Below, piece by piece: positions 49,182-60,900 of a DNA stretch of 64,000 nucleotides. Source of the stretch: Mangifera indica (lineage: Eukaryota; Streptophyta; Magnoliopsida; Sapindales; Anacardiaceae); the NCBI RefSeq assembly GCF_011075055.1, contig NC_058155.1, forward strand, positions 9,147,537 through 9,211,536. Reading direction: 5' to 3'. Positions within the stretch are counted from its first letter, which is position 1, and every line of letters begins with the position of its first letter. The notes under the pieces were generated by a model. The model saw nothing but the letters and a program-made list of their open reading frames with translations, was not told where the DNA came from and ran no database searches. Position numbers and translations under genes: made by a program.

Positions 49182-50402
49182 ATGGTTTAAGAAACAGACC
49201 AAGAGTTTGAGCAAGAAATGTTACAGTATGTACGTGAGGCATTGCAAAAAGCGTTGCAAGAATCAGAGACGCGTTTTCAGCAGTTGCTAATGGAGTCCTT
49301 TGATGAGATCAACAACTTGATTAGAGGTTTGAGTTTGCCACGAATTGAAAATTTTGAACATAATTTTAACCTAGCTGAAGCAAACGCAGAAGAAATTGCT
49401 AAAAATCTTGAACATAAAATTGAGTTAATTGAAGAGGAAACTGTTATGGAATATCTGGAAGATAAGGTTGACTCAGAAGAAGTTGCTAAAAATCTTAAAC
49501 ATAAAATTGAGTTAACTGAAGAGGAAATTGTTATAGAATATCTGGAAGACAGGTTTCAATTGTTAGAGATGAAAGTGCCTGTGGAAATGGTGGCGGCAAC
49601 TAATCATGGTTACTTTCAAGGTGAATTCAAGACAGGTGCAAACTATGTCTCAGTCCAAAAGAACGAGAGTGTGGTGCATAATGGTGGTGACTTGGTGATT
49701 CGGTGGAAGGCTTCGAGTGACCTGTTAAAAGTAAAGGTAAGAAAAAAGAAAAAGAAAGTGAAATTTATTCAACAGGAACTTACAAAGATGGTTTGGCAAA
49801 TCGTTGTGTCCTCAGCGGATGTGGTGAAAGAGAACAAGAATTACATTGTGGAGATTGATAAGTTGATGAAGGCAATCTTGGACCAACAAAATGGTCTTGC
49901 TCACCAAGTCCCTTCTAAAGATGGAATTGGCAATACACTTTTTCCTGAAGTTATTGCCAGTTATTGGGTTATAGGATTTACTCAAGGTCAAGGTGGTGGG
50001 AAACAATTGCTTAGGAATTATCAAATGCAAGAGTGGGGTGGAACTCAGAAAAGGTTTGAGGAAATATCGATTAGGTATGTGAAGGCCAAAGAAATAAATT
50101 TGGTATTTGAATTGTTTAAAAAGATGCTGAAAATTGTTGTTAAGTCTGGTTGTCTCAATTTGGGAATAACTATTCATACATCTATCAAGATGACGAGGTT
50201 TAAATGTTGGATGAGAGTAACTAATGCCTTGATTGATAGAGATGCAAAGTTTGGAAGCTTGGACAAGTCTGTAATCACTGCACTTTTCAGCACTGTGTCA
50301 TTTTTACTTAGTGCTAGAACCTCTTTGCTCTCTGGTTTCCTGGGGATGAAACTGACTACTTATGCCAATGGAAGGACAATCTTAGAAGCAAGAAAGGTGT
50401 AG
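49182..50402 (+). pseudogene. Element ORF 1: gag-like start, PPR-like piece, start of V-PPase piece
   Basis: The first ATG after the primer site (49182) meets a stop at its third codon (49188). The next in-frame ATG (49218) opens 394 codons. Residues 1-40 resemble a retroelement gag start. Residues 57-111 contain a duplicated [21 protein letters not shown] unit. Residues 170-182 are Lys-rich. Residues 286-350 ([17 protein letters not shown], then LNLGITIH and [19 protein letters not shown]) follow the spacing of plant PPR proteins. Residues 353-393 ([36 protein letters not shown]) match a membrane segment of type I vacuolar H+-pyrophosphatase. It ends at a stop at 50400-50402, exactly where the pyrophosphatase reading continues in another frame. 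Confidence 0.75.
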
Positions 50403-51403
50403 GTTCTGATTCTTTTAACTCATATGCTGAATCATCCAGTGTTGCTTATGTTATTGCTTCTATATCAATATTTGGGATCAACCATGGTTCCACTCTTATG
50501 CTCTCTCCTCTACTCATTAGTTCAGTAGGTATTATTGTATGTTTGTTCACCACTACGGTTGCTATTGAGTGGTATGAAATCAAGGCTATTAAGGAAATTG
50601 AAACAAAGATGAAGCAAAAACTTATAATCTCCACTTTTATCATGGCTACTGTATTTGCAATTGTCTACTGGATTGGTTTGTCGTTTTTATTCACAAGCAA
50701 CAATGATGGAGTTCAAAAGGTTGTAGGAAATGGGCAACTTTTCTTGTGTGTAAGGATAGGAACTACCACCAATGTTATCGTTGGCTTTACTTTGGGATCC
50801 AAATCCACAGTTATTTCAAATCTTGCCCTTACATCCAACATTTTTGTTTGTTTTGGCTTTGCTGCCATGTATGGTATATCAGTGGCTACAGTTCTAATAT
50901 TCAACACTATAGCCTTTGGTTTGGTCATTGAAGCTTGTGGTTCCCATGGTGACATTGTTATGGGTATTGCTGAGATGGTTGGAATAAGCCACTGTAATTG
51001 TGAGAGGATCGGTGTCATTGACGCTATTAGGACTACCACTACTACCATTGGGAATGGAATTGCCATGGAGTCAATCATCCTAATGTTCTTGACTTTATTT
51101 GATGTTTTTATCAGTCAAGCAACAACCTTAACGGTCCTTATTGGTTTGATTGTTGGTGCTCTCCTTAATCGATTGTCTGCCATGGCCATGACTGTGAAGA
51201 GTATGACAAGTGCTGCTTTGAAAATGATTGAAAAAAGATGCATTTATGTTGGTGTTCCACCTTTTTACAAGGGTGACAAAGGGAAGCACTCAAAACCCTT
51301 TCTATCAAATGCTTTGTATAAAATTCAGACGTTCAAAGACTGGAGAGAGATGATGCTTGGACAAATATGGGAAACACCTTGGATTCACATCAAAGATGGT
51401 TGA
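50403..51403 (+). pseudogene. Captured vacuolar H+-pyrophosphatase fragment (element ORF 2)
   Basis: The frame through 50498-51403 stays open for about 300 codons. It reads SYAESSSVAYVIASISIFG, then SPLLISSVGIIVCLFTTT, EIKAIKEIE, QKLIISTFIMATVFAIV, FVCFGFAAMYGISVATV, GIAEMVGISH and MTSAALKMIE, colinear with type I V-PPase helices. The part between the EARK segment of ORF 1 and this block, which in the enzyme carries the DVGADLVGK and DNVGDNVGD pyrophosphate/Mg sites, is missing. So is the stretch with the second acidic motif. The protein cannot pump. The last 50 codons (from about VPPFYKGDKG) are not pyrophosphatase. Membrane segments are still hydrophobic, so a nonfunctional membrane peptide could in principle be made. 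Confidence 0.85.
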
Positions 51404-51487
51404 AGCAACTGCTAGTTAAGGATGTAGCACCGAAGTTTGCATCCTACTATCCTTCCTTGAGGACAAGGAATCTTAAGGAAGGGGCAT

Positions 51488-51775
51488 TGTTGCAGACCAA
51501 AATAAAGAAAAATAAATAAATCCAAGGTTTTGAAATTCTATCCAAATAAACGACGTCGTTTAGTTATAATAAAATGTAAAGCATACCAATATATAATAGT
51601 AGCTAATTGTACAGATGGGGATTACTGAAAAAATACAATCAAGTTGCTTTCTGTTTTTCTCTCTGCCTGTTCTCGATTCTCTAATTCCTCTCTTCTTTCT
51701 TGATTGTGAATTTCTTCCTTCTGGTTTTGCCTTCTTCCTTCATCATCTCTTCTTCAATTAGTTCAGTCCACATCA
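51488..51775 (+). repeat. Right LTR of the gene-capturing element; now the immediate leader of NSE3
   Basis: 288 bp, about a dozen differences from the left LTR by eye. It ends 29 bases before the NSE3 ATG and lies in the same orientation as NSE3, so any start site in this LTR would drive or extend NSE3 transcripts. Confidence 0.9.
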
Positions 51776-51804
51776 ACTGCTTGGAATTTTAATTTGAGCA
51801 AAGG

Positions 51805-54400
51805 ATGGCCGACGCCGGCGAAGATTTCTCTCAATTTGATATATCAAAAGAGGTCATTTTTATTTTTAATTTTCAACATAAGAAAAGTTTGTTGGTGTAC
51901 ATTGTTCGTATAAGAATTAAAACCCTTTGGTGTAGGAAATAGAGAAGCTTGTTGCGGAAGTGGTCCGCTATGTCATCTTCAAAACGCATCAGAACTCGGG
52001 ATGTCCGATTAAAAGAGAGGAGCTTGTTCAGTTGGTTACGAAAAACTATTCGCAGCGTAATCTTCCTGCTTTTGTGATTAATGCTGCCAAAGATAAGCTC
52101 TCATGCGTTTTTGGCTATGAATTGAGAGAGCTTCAACGGGCTCGTCCTTCCTCAGCAAATCTCAGCCGACCTTCTCAAAACAGTGAGAATTTATTGCCTT
52201 TCTATTCCTATTATTATACTATCACACCCTGTTGCGCCAGGTAGTTTTAGTTCTGTTGGGTTTTTAAGAAATTTGTTAAATTCCTTTTTATTTTCTTTTA
52301 AATTTAAGATTACAGATTTTACTTTGAATCCTGTATGATTGCTGTGTTTCTTTTATTGGATATATGTTGTTACATTTATGAGTGAAGAAGACCTATTATT
52401 GATCAATAATTTACTTTAATCCTTCAAAGAGACAAAGAATGCTTGAGAATTTTGTTGATCGTGTAGTGAATTACTGGAACATTGATTCCACCAGTTAGTT
52501 GCTGCAAATGCTAGTGATGCAAGGCTGACATCCCCCACTCTGTTATGCAGCACCCTGCAGTTTTACTTTTAACAAGCCTGAGCCGGTCTCATCACCACCT
52601 TTTGGCTGATGGGTGTATGTCATTCAATAAAAATGCTTTTGCCTGCCATTTCCTAAAGAAGTCCATACAATATACTACCAGAAGTGGTCTTTGCTCCTTT
52701 TTCTTTAGATTTGTTTGTTTACTATTAGGATGTAACGTAAGGGTAAGTTCTTTTTCCCATAAATTCTCCCTGATAAGAGTTATTTTCGTATATTCTAATC
52801 GGGAAAAGTTAGAATCAAGTTATCTGGTCATTATAGTTTATACTATATGAGGCTATCTGCAGCTCTGTGCCTTCTATCGTCTATTGGTTTATTCTTTTTA
52901 TTGTGGTTATAACTCTAGCTGTGATGATGCACTGTCCAGGTGTTGCTGACCCAAAATCCTATATTCTTGTAAGTCAGCTCCCGCCAGAGGTGTACAAGAG
53001 ATATGTTGAAGATGTAAATACAGCACATCTAACTGGTTTTAGGTTTGTTATAGTTAGTATTGTGCATCTTGCTGGAGGCAAAATCCCTGAAGGTAATTTT
53101 TAGCGTGGTCATTCGGTAACCATAATTTCACTGGTAGAAGTGTAGTAAAATGCAAGGATCAAGATGAATGGTAGAAATGTTGGATTAAAAGTAATCTTTT
53201 GTTGAGACAATTCCTTGGTTAAGATCTGTATGGTTTCATGTAGTTGTTAACCATTCATTCAGTTGGAGTTCTCCAATTCATATCGTTTTGGCAAATTTAT
53301 CAATCAAAAAACAACATATCACATGGTTGTTGTCATCAGAAGAGGAGATTTTTTACTTTTACAAGAAACTTTGAGCCTGTTTCAAGTAACGCTTTTGTAC
53401 TTCTTTATGATAATTATTACCATTCTTGTCATACAGAAAATCTTTGGCGTCATTTGAAGCGTATGGGATTATGTGAAAATGATGTAAACCATCCGGTATT
53501 CGGAAATATCAAGCAGGCATTGGAGACACTGGTCCAGCAGAGGTTAGCATCGCCTGATGGGATGGACTGTGTATTTGCTGTGCCTTTTATCTGAAACAAT
53601 TTTTTGTTCTGGACAGAGTCTAAGCAGTTATTCCTACTGTATTTTGTAGATATTTGCAGAAGGACAAGGTAAATGGCCCTGAAGGTAATACAATGTTTTA
53701 CGAGCTTGCTGAGAGAGCTCTAGATGCACCAGTTAGAGAGAAAATAAAAGAACACATATCACAGGTATTAACTAGAGACGGGAATTTTAACAGCCTTTTT
53801 GTGTCATGCTTATGGTTCTATATTCTCAGAGCTACATGTTCAGTTCTCAGTTTCTTTCAAGATGTTGCTTCTATTTGATAAAACGGAATTTTCCTTTTTA
53901 TGAATATAAAGCTCTGATAGATGTATTTATGAAGGATGTAGCTGCTAGAGGAACCTATTGCTACCACGTGTATAATTTTGAATGCGTAGTTTTAGGGACC
54001 ACACTTACCTATGTGCATCATAAAACCAAAAACATTATTCAGATTGCATTTAAGAACGATAGTTTTCTTATGGTAAAAGAAATTGGCTGGGGTCATTCTT
54101 GGATATTTTGTAGAACTGCCATAACAAACCCAAAGACTTCTCCCACTTAAACATTAAATTTTGATTGTTTTGGATGAATTTGCACCGAGGTACGTCAGGT
54201 TGGATTTAGTTCATCTTTATCATTGCCTCAAAAGCCCCTTGGTAATGTGACACAGAAAAAGCAGCTTTAACTGTGAAATATGCTTTTGATATGCAATTGT
54301 GAGATTAAATTTTTTGCGTTAACTTGCTGGTATGAAAGAAATTTCTTGTTTTCAGATTGTTAATGTAGACAACAATGTTGTCCATGTGGATGCCCACTAG
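51805..54400 (+). CDS. NSE3: NSE3 (MAGE-domain) subunit of the SMC5/6 complex
   Basis: Six exons, 51805-51852, 51936-52182, 52940-53092, 53437-53542, 53650-53764 and 54356-54400, give 237 residues, the length I remember for Arabidopsis NSE3 (At1g34770). The MAGE domain is covered by EIEKLVAEVVRYVIFKTHQN, PIKREELVQLVTKNY, FGYELRELQRA, YILVSQLPPEVYKRYVEDV, NLWRHLKRMGL and YLQKDKVNGPEG. NSE3 joins NSE1 and NSE4 and binds DNA in the SMC5/6 repair and chromosome-maintenance complex (established). Start: the first ATG, reading MADAGEDFSQFDISKE, with a good phase match into exon 2. The last exon is only 15 codons and was accepted because its acceptor and phase fit. The original promoter is separated from the gene by a 2.9-kb LTR element. 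Confidence 0.92.
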
Positions 54401-55128
54401 TGTCCTACTGCCAGTTTGACTTAGTGGAGGTATATTTTAAAAGTTCTATGGTTAAATAATGTTTGATTTTATTTATGAGGGTAGATCAGATGAAGATGTT
54501 TACTTTCAATTTGCAGACATAGGATTTTGAAGTTTTTGGACTCTTGAGAAGGCTAGCAACCTATATAGGAATTCCTGGTTGATGAGCATTCTGAGCCAAC
54601 TGGGGGAGGCAGCAACTGAATCACCAGTCCCACCTCTAATCTTGAATATTATGAAGATTGCTGCATTGGACAGACTTAGTAGCATCTACTAATTGTATTT
54701 AGATAGTTCAGGAATTAATGTTTAAACAGACATGAAGATATTCTGTGCCAATGTGATGTTTTCAGAAGTCAACGGAGTTTGATATCAAACGCATTCCCCT
54801 GATGAATCTATGGGCAAAGAGAGAATTAGGCTGTCCACGACTGTCTAAACTGGATAACAAGAGTTAACTTCTGAAATGCCAAATAACAATTGGCCATAAA
54901 ATGTCAAATAAACTATATTCTAAATCATATAGACAAAATGATAAATGGACTACAACACAGTTAAGATACAGAAGCATATTTCACATTTGTCATACAACTT
55001 TGGACCCTAATCAAGTTTTAAGATGATCCTGATGCTAAAAAGCAAAAAATTCTAGCATGACATACCAGGCAGCCAACATTTTCATTAGGATGCCCAAATT
55101 TCTATCCCACATGGCAAGTGAAAGGTCA
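54401..55128. other. Convergent 3' flanks of NSE3 and the APR-like gene
   Basis: Tail-to-tail intergenic space holding both 3' untranslated regions. Nothing further recognised. Confidence 0.5.
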
Positions 55129-57206
55129 TTATTCACTCCCACATGCACCCGGGCTGGTGCTTGCATCGCCAATTGAAACTGTGGCAAGGGACTTGGAAGC
55201 CCATGCCCTGGCATTCAATGCTCCTTCCTGCAAGTTACTTCTCTTGCATGGCTCCCTCAGAGAATTAAATATCTGCATTGCCCGGTACAAAGAGGCCCGA
55301 GGATGCTCAAACAAGTTCCCCAGTTTAAAATTTCGAATGAGCCTTGTCCAAGTATATTGAGCAAATGCAAGCAGAGTTGGAAAGAATGAGAAAAGCAATC
55401 TCAAGAGAACAAATGCAGTTGCAAGAGCCAAATATGTCTCCTGCTGAAGCAGATTCTCTGGTGATCTTGCCCATGAGAATGGGCAGCTTTCATTGTCCAT
55501 ATTATTGTGCTTCTCTTGATTTGATATGTGCCCAACTTTGTCCAGGGATATTTTATCCAACGATGCAGAATTAAAGCCTATACACATACATGAAGTTCTT
55601 TAGACACCATTGGGGAAACTCTCTTCAATATGATCATAATATAAAATGGAGAAAGCAACAAAAATTTCATATAGAAGCGCATATGCTGGCAGGAATTAGG
55701 TTCAAGATGCATTTTGTGAAGCAAAATGATACAAAAAGATAATAACATTTACACCCTACAAAAAAGACCAAGCTATTCAATTTGACCAGCCCTTTTAAGG
55801 TTTTCTCTCCAACAGCTACACGTGTGCACATTATCTTTGTGGAAAGTGGGTTACACACTCACTTGAGGGAATTCTAAAATTTTCGGTTAATAAATTGAAA
55901 TAAAATTGAAAGTTGAAGCAGAGCATTTAAAACAAAAGAAGGCTTATCCATTTGTCCATACATGGTTGACAGGTAGAGTTCACTTTGAGTAAAATAAGAT
56001 GTTTATCTGCAAATAAGGAAATCTCTCTGCAACTAATCAGCAACATAAAAAAGAACTTTGCAGATTATAGGTTGCCCTAAAAAATAACACTAATAATAAG
56101 GGATGTACCTGTGACATCACTGTAGAACGCAACAAGTGAACCAAAAGTCCGGGATCCATGATAACGAATACGCATTGACGAATTTAGAAGAAAAAGGGTG
56201 GGGAACCCATGAACCCCATACTTGGAGAGTACACTGCAAAAATCAACCAAATGTTACCCCAACAGACCATGGAAACATACCAAAAGGGTCAATCTACACA
56301 GAACAATAATTCTTTACATACCTTGGTCTAATGGCTGATTCTTCAATGGCAAAATGGGGAATAGAAGGATATAAAGAAGAAAGGATAGAGAAACTCGGTC
56401 TAAAATTACGAGAAAAGGGACACCAAGATGCATAGAAAAGAACAGCTACAAAGTCATGACTATTCTTGTGAACCATATTCAAAGCTCTTTGCAATGAAAG
56501 CTCGCCGCCCTTCAGAGAAAAGAAAAACAATAATGAACATCACTGTAAAATAATAATGGGCTTAAGGCAACAATCAAATCAGCAAGTCAAAACAACAAAT
56601 AGAAGAAACATATTAATCCTATCAGTCCTTAGGCCGAAAAGTTAAAACACTACATTTTTCCTAATTATCAATGAAAGGAAGCTTTTTCCAAACTTCACTC
56701 AATTATTTTGCCATTATGTAAATTGTTAACTAGCCCTATAAAAAATTCTGGAAACAGTAATAAAGTTGCTGGGAGTTCAATCGATGTACATGACTTCTTT
56801 TAAGATGTGAAAACGCAGTTAACTTGCTTAGTAGAAACCAGCAAACCAATAAAGCCTGCATCTTGCTATACGAACAGTACATAATCAATTCCCCTCATTT
56901 GAATTACAGACACATTCATGTTAAGATAAAACACAAATTAATTTTCGAGTCGACATTTCAAATATCAGAATTTTGACACTCATACTCGGATTCAGTTCAA
57001 TCAAGATGAAATTATATACCTACCTCGATAACATCGTGGGATTGAAAACCGGTGCTAACTAGACAGTTGAAACTTCGAAACCCTAAGATCGAATCAGTAA
57101 TGGATTCCGTTGGACATAACGGATACGTAACTGTCTCGACGGCCGACGTTAATCTTCCCAACAGCAACAAAATCAAGATCCGCGCCTCCCAGACTCTCAT
57201 CCACAT
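55129..57206 (-). CDS. APR-like thioredoxin-fold protein (5'-adenylylsulfate reductase-like, APRL)
   Basis: Four exons, 57206-57024, 56509-56322, 56233-56109 and 55577-55129, give 314 residues, phases compatible. The N-terminus [19 protein letters not shown] is a signal peptide. The thioredoxin-like domain has [20 protein letters not shown], where the usual CGPC/CPYC active site is reduced to a single cysteine (WCPFS), and [13 protein letters not shown] with the cis-proline. The C-terminal part ([20 protein letters not shown], then a hydrophobic stretch [14 protein letters not shown], then [20 protein letters not shown]) is specific to plant APRL4-7. There is no sulfonucleotide reductase domain, so despite the name sulfate reduction is not expected. 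A secretory-pathway membrane protein of unknown function is the best description. APRL4 holds the syntenic place in Arabidopsis (memory). Confidence 0.9.
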
Positions 57207-57978
57207 CTCGATTCAACAGAGAAAAAGAGAATAGTAAGAAAGTTTTTTTACTTGGAAAAAAAATCAAAAATCGAAGAATAAAAAGGGGACAAAAATGGGA
57301 GAGAGGCGCATTTTAGGATAAATCAATAATGATTGAATTAAATGTGCCCAACTGTTTAACGAAGGAAAGACTTTTAGACATGACATGAGATGAGGGAAAG
57401 GAGGGTTGAAGATAAGGAAAGGGGGTGCGTAGTGCGCACGGCTGGCCTGTCAACGGTGTCTGCTTTTGGGTTTGGTGGAAAGGCAAGCGAAGCCAATGAT
57501 TACAACCCAAGTTAAATTTTTTTAAAAATCATTATTTATTTATTTTGAAGAAGCCAGTCCATCATTTTCAAGTTATTGAAAAAAATTTATGACAAGCTCC
57601 AAAAGCTTAAACATAGATTAAAACGAAAAATCCCTGCTTTTGGATCTTCTTCATCAACATTATCGTTAATGTTACAACATAACCATTACTACTAACAAAA
57701 TAAAATAATCTCTGTACTGTACTGCAACTACTTTTTTTTTTTTAATACTGAATAATTACTACAAGGAAGAAAACAGGAACCACATGTGTAGAGAATCCCC
57801 TTGCCTGTGCTTTAAAGCAATCTGAGTAACTTCATCTTAAAAATACGAAATGCTATAGATTCCCAGCTGTGTTTGGTATGCCAGCCTGAGAAACTTGACT
57901 GCTTTCTAGCCAGAAATGGTCATAAGTATGAAGCAATCCATTCCCAGATCCTCATGAGTTGTTATAGATAACACCATT
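57207..57978. other. Intergenic between the APR-like and MBD8-like genes
   Basis: It contains the promoter and leader of the APR-like gene (left) and the 3' untranslated region of the MBD gene (right). No TATA box was confidently identified. Confidence 0.4.
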
Positions 57979-60900
57979 CTACAGTGAATTATGGTTACTA
58001 GAGAATTTGGCCTTGCAGGTTGGACACATGAAACCCACTGCTCCTGTTTCTGCTTCGGTGTCAACAGGCTCATGATGAAACTCATTTCTGCACCATGCAC
58101 ACAGAGTAGCAACCTGATACCTGTTACCTATCTTTGGCAACAAAGGCAATGCTTCCTTCTCAAGCCAAACAGAGGAATCAAACCCTCGGGAAATCTCTGC
58201 ATCATACGACAAAACCTTTGGGACCTGCGACTGAGAGCTTGTTTGAGTAGCCAGAAAATCATATTCCATGTGTTCCATACCACCTGATCTCAGCCCTTCA
58301 AATCCTGATATACTGTCATACTTCTCACCAATGCTAAATAGCTCATTTTCACCCTGTTTGTCAACAAAATAAAGTTCAGTTCACTAATTTCAACATTCAG
58401 GTGTGATATGCACAGAACTGCAAGGCATTATTTTTGTTGTTAAGACAGCTCAAAGCAATTATATTGCAACCTAAAAGGAATATGTTCACAAAATCCTTTG
58501 TTAGCAAGGACTTCCAGTCCCTCAAAGGAAACCATCTGAATTTTTTCTACAAACAGTTAAAACAGTCATATGTCTAGCAATATTGGAATGCATTCATAAG
58601 ACAATACTAGCTTCAATAAAAGAAGGTGAAACCATTTTATGGTTGTCTAGGGAAAAAACACAAAGGCATAACATGGGTTATATATTATGTTCACTGTCAA
58701 CTTAAAAAATAGTCCTCATCAGAACAGTTTTAACAACTTCTTAAAGAGAGAATAACTACACAATGCACCACAGAGTGCCATTCTTTTTCATGTGAACACA
58801 CTGCAACTTAAAAGAATGCACATGCCACATACCTTATCTGACATTGTACCAAATGAAGGAAAACAACCAGATGATTGCAACAGTCGAGATGATGAATCAC
58901 CCAACCCACTCAGCAGGATGTTTGATTCATCAGTTCTCCATAAAAACTCTGCCATGGCATCCACATTTGATCGAGCATGATTACTAAAAGCAGACATGAA
59001 CTCATTGTTTCTAACATTTTCTGAATTCTCTAACCTCAACTCCTGCTGAACATTGTCTGTGTAAACCCTATAATTATTTTCAACACCATGTACTTGTTCA
59101 TTGGCATTCCTGACTTGGTCAAGTTTGGGGAACTCTGTTGTCCCAGCAGAGGCCTTAGTCAAACCATCATCAAATCCAAAGAATTTTCCAGTTCCAAATA
59201 AATTAAGCAAACCAACTTCAGAATCTTCTTCCTGCCGGGGTTTACTTATAGTGTGTTTGTTGCCAAATCCAAATGAGAGTCCATAATTCTCAGATCTAAT
59301 GACATCATCAAATTTGGGCTGATTTAACATGGGAGTTGACACATTATTCATATAATTGTTGACAAAATATGTAGACTTGCTTCCAGATGAATTGGGTAAA
59401 CCACTTGCAGGACCTCTTTCCCGCCTGGCCTCTGTTAACATAGAAGTAGAAACCCCATACATATGACTTTGAGAGCTAGATCTTTGCTCCATGGGAACAG
59501 GTAAGCGGCCTTTAAATTTTCCTTGCTCTTTGACATTAGTCACAGAATTCTCCAACCCAGTGCCCTGATAATCAGATCTAGATATTGCCTCATTTCTCGC
59601 ATGTTTATTCCTATACGTTTCCCCACCTTGCATGGTGATAGTAAAACACCTTTCCTCAAGATTTTCACAACTAACTATTTTATCCTTGCCACTTGAAGGG
59701 AAAAAACTACTTTCAGAACCTACCTCTTTTCTCTGCTTATCCATTGAGCCAATGGGAACATCTTTCATAATGTAGTCAACAAAATGGGGTTGGTTATTTC
59801 CAGAAGGAGCAAGGGACCAATTCTGAGGACTTCGACCCTGCCAACCAAAATTATTAATACCACCAATGTTGCTCTTGGGAACATCCTTTTCACCAGGAAA
59901 TTCACGTGATTTACTTCTATAATCAGTAGACAAGACTGTACCAGCACCCAAACAAACATCAGGTTTCGCAGCACTAATATCAGTAGCAATCTTCACCTTA
60001 TCGACTTTATCATTAGTTATGCCAAAAACAGTATCCTGTTTAACACAATTTTTCAGAATTAAAGTTTGAACATTTCTGTTGGACATCATGACCTGATCAT
60101 CCTGAACATATTTATCAGAATGGGGTTCAACGATACCATAAGCTTTTGGTTTACTATGAGGTAAAGCAGAACTTGTTTCATTGTTGCCTCTGCAATTGGA
60201 AGGTTTTTCTGCAAAAGAACCCCAGTCAACTCCAACTGTTTCTTGTCTCTCCAAGAATTCAGAAGGAACTCCAACAGCTACAGGTTCATTATTTTTCTGT
60301 GTCATTAATACTCCACCAGCACTTGACTGACTTGCATCTTTGATTCCAAAAAAGGAGAGCAAATATGAAGAAACTTCCTTGCAAGATGCAAACTGCCGCC
60401 CATTAGGGCTGGATGGTAACAAATGAGAGAAGACAGTAAGAACCACACAACTGATAATATGACAATAGAAAATATCCATAAAAGTTCAAGTATTTTACAT
60501 TGCAATCTCTAAACATGAAATGAACAAAGTGATGTTAAAAAGGCAAAAACACAATTCTGATACACCGTATCCTGAGAATAATATTTTAAACCCATAAGAA
60601 ATAAACTGTATAGCACTGAGATAATATTTTTCTAATTAAAGTTCCATTTGGAATAACTTCTTTAAGTAGAGCTTACGAAAAAAGAGCTTTAAACAAAAAA
60701 TTCCAAGTTTTTTGGTTGCATAAATCCATAAGTGCTTTGTAGTAATAAATTACCATATAACATCTATTACCAAAAAAAGATGCTATACAATAACATTATG
60801 TTTTTCACATTTAAAACTTTTAAAGAACTCGGAAGAATTATTGGAATAGCCTAGATTTTGAACTTCTAAAGATCATATCATAACAAACACACCTTAATAC

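Larger units (their letters stand above)
48862..51775 (+). mobile_element. Non-autonomous LTR retrotransposon carrying captured host-gene sequence
   Basis: LTRs at 48862-49153 and 51488-51775 start TGTTGCAGA and end CCACATCA, and share nearly all bases. Flanking 5-bp repeats are ACTGT and ACTGC (one mismatch). A primer-binding site TGGTATCAGAGC (49156-49167, initiator tRNA-Met) follows the left LTR. A purine tract AAGGAAGGGGCA precedes the right LTR. The 2.3-kb interior has no protease, reverse transcriptase or integrase. It instead holds a short gag-like start, an unidentified Lys-rich middle, a PPR-like piece and about 1 kb similar to vacuolar H+-pyrophosphatase. It must have been mobilised by enzymes from another element. 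Confidence 0.9.

Noticed and set aside
50713..51078. 121-codon minus-strand frame
   Set aside because: It is the antisense of the V-PPase-derived segment. The plus-strand reading is the one with colinear similarity.
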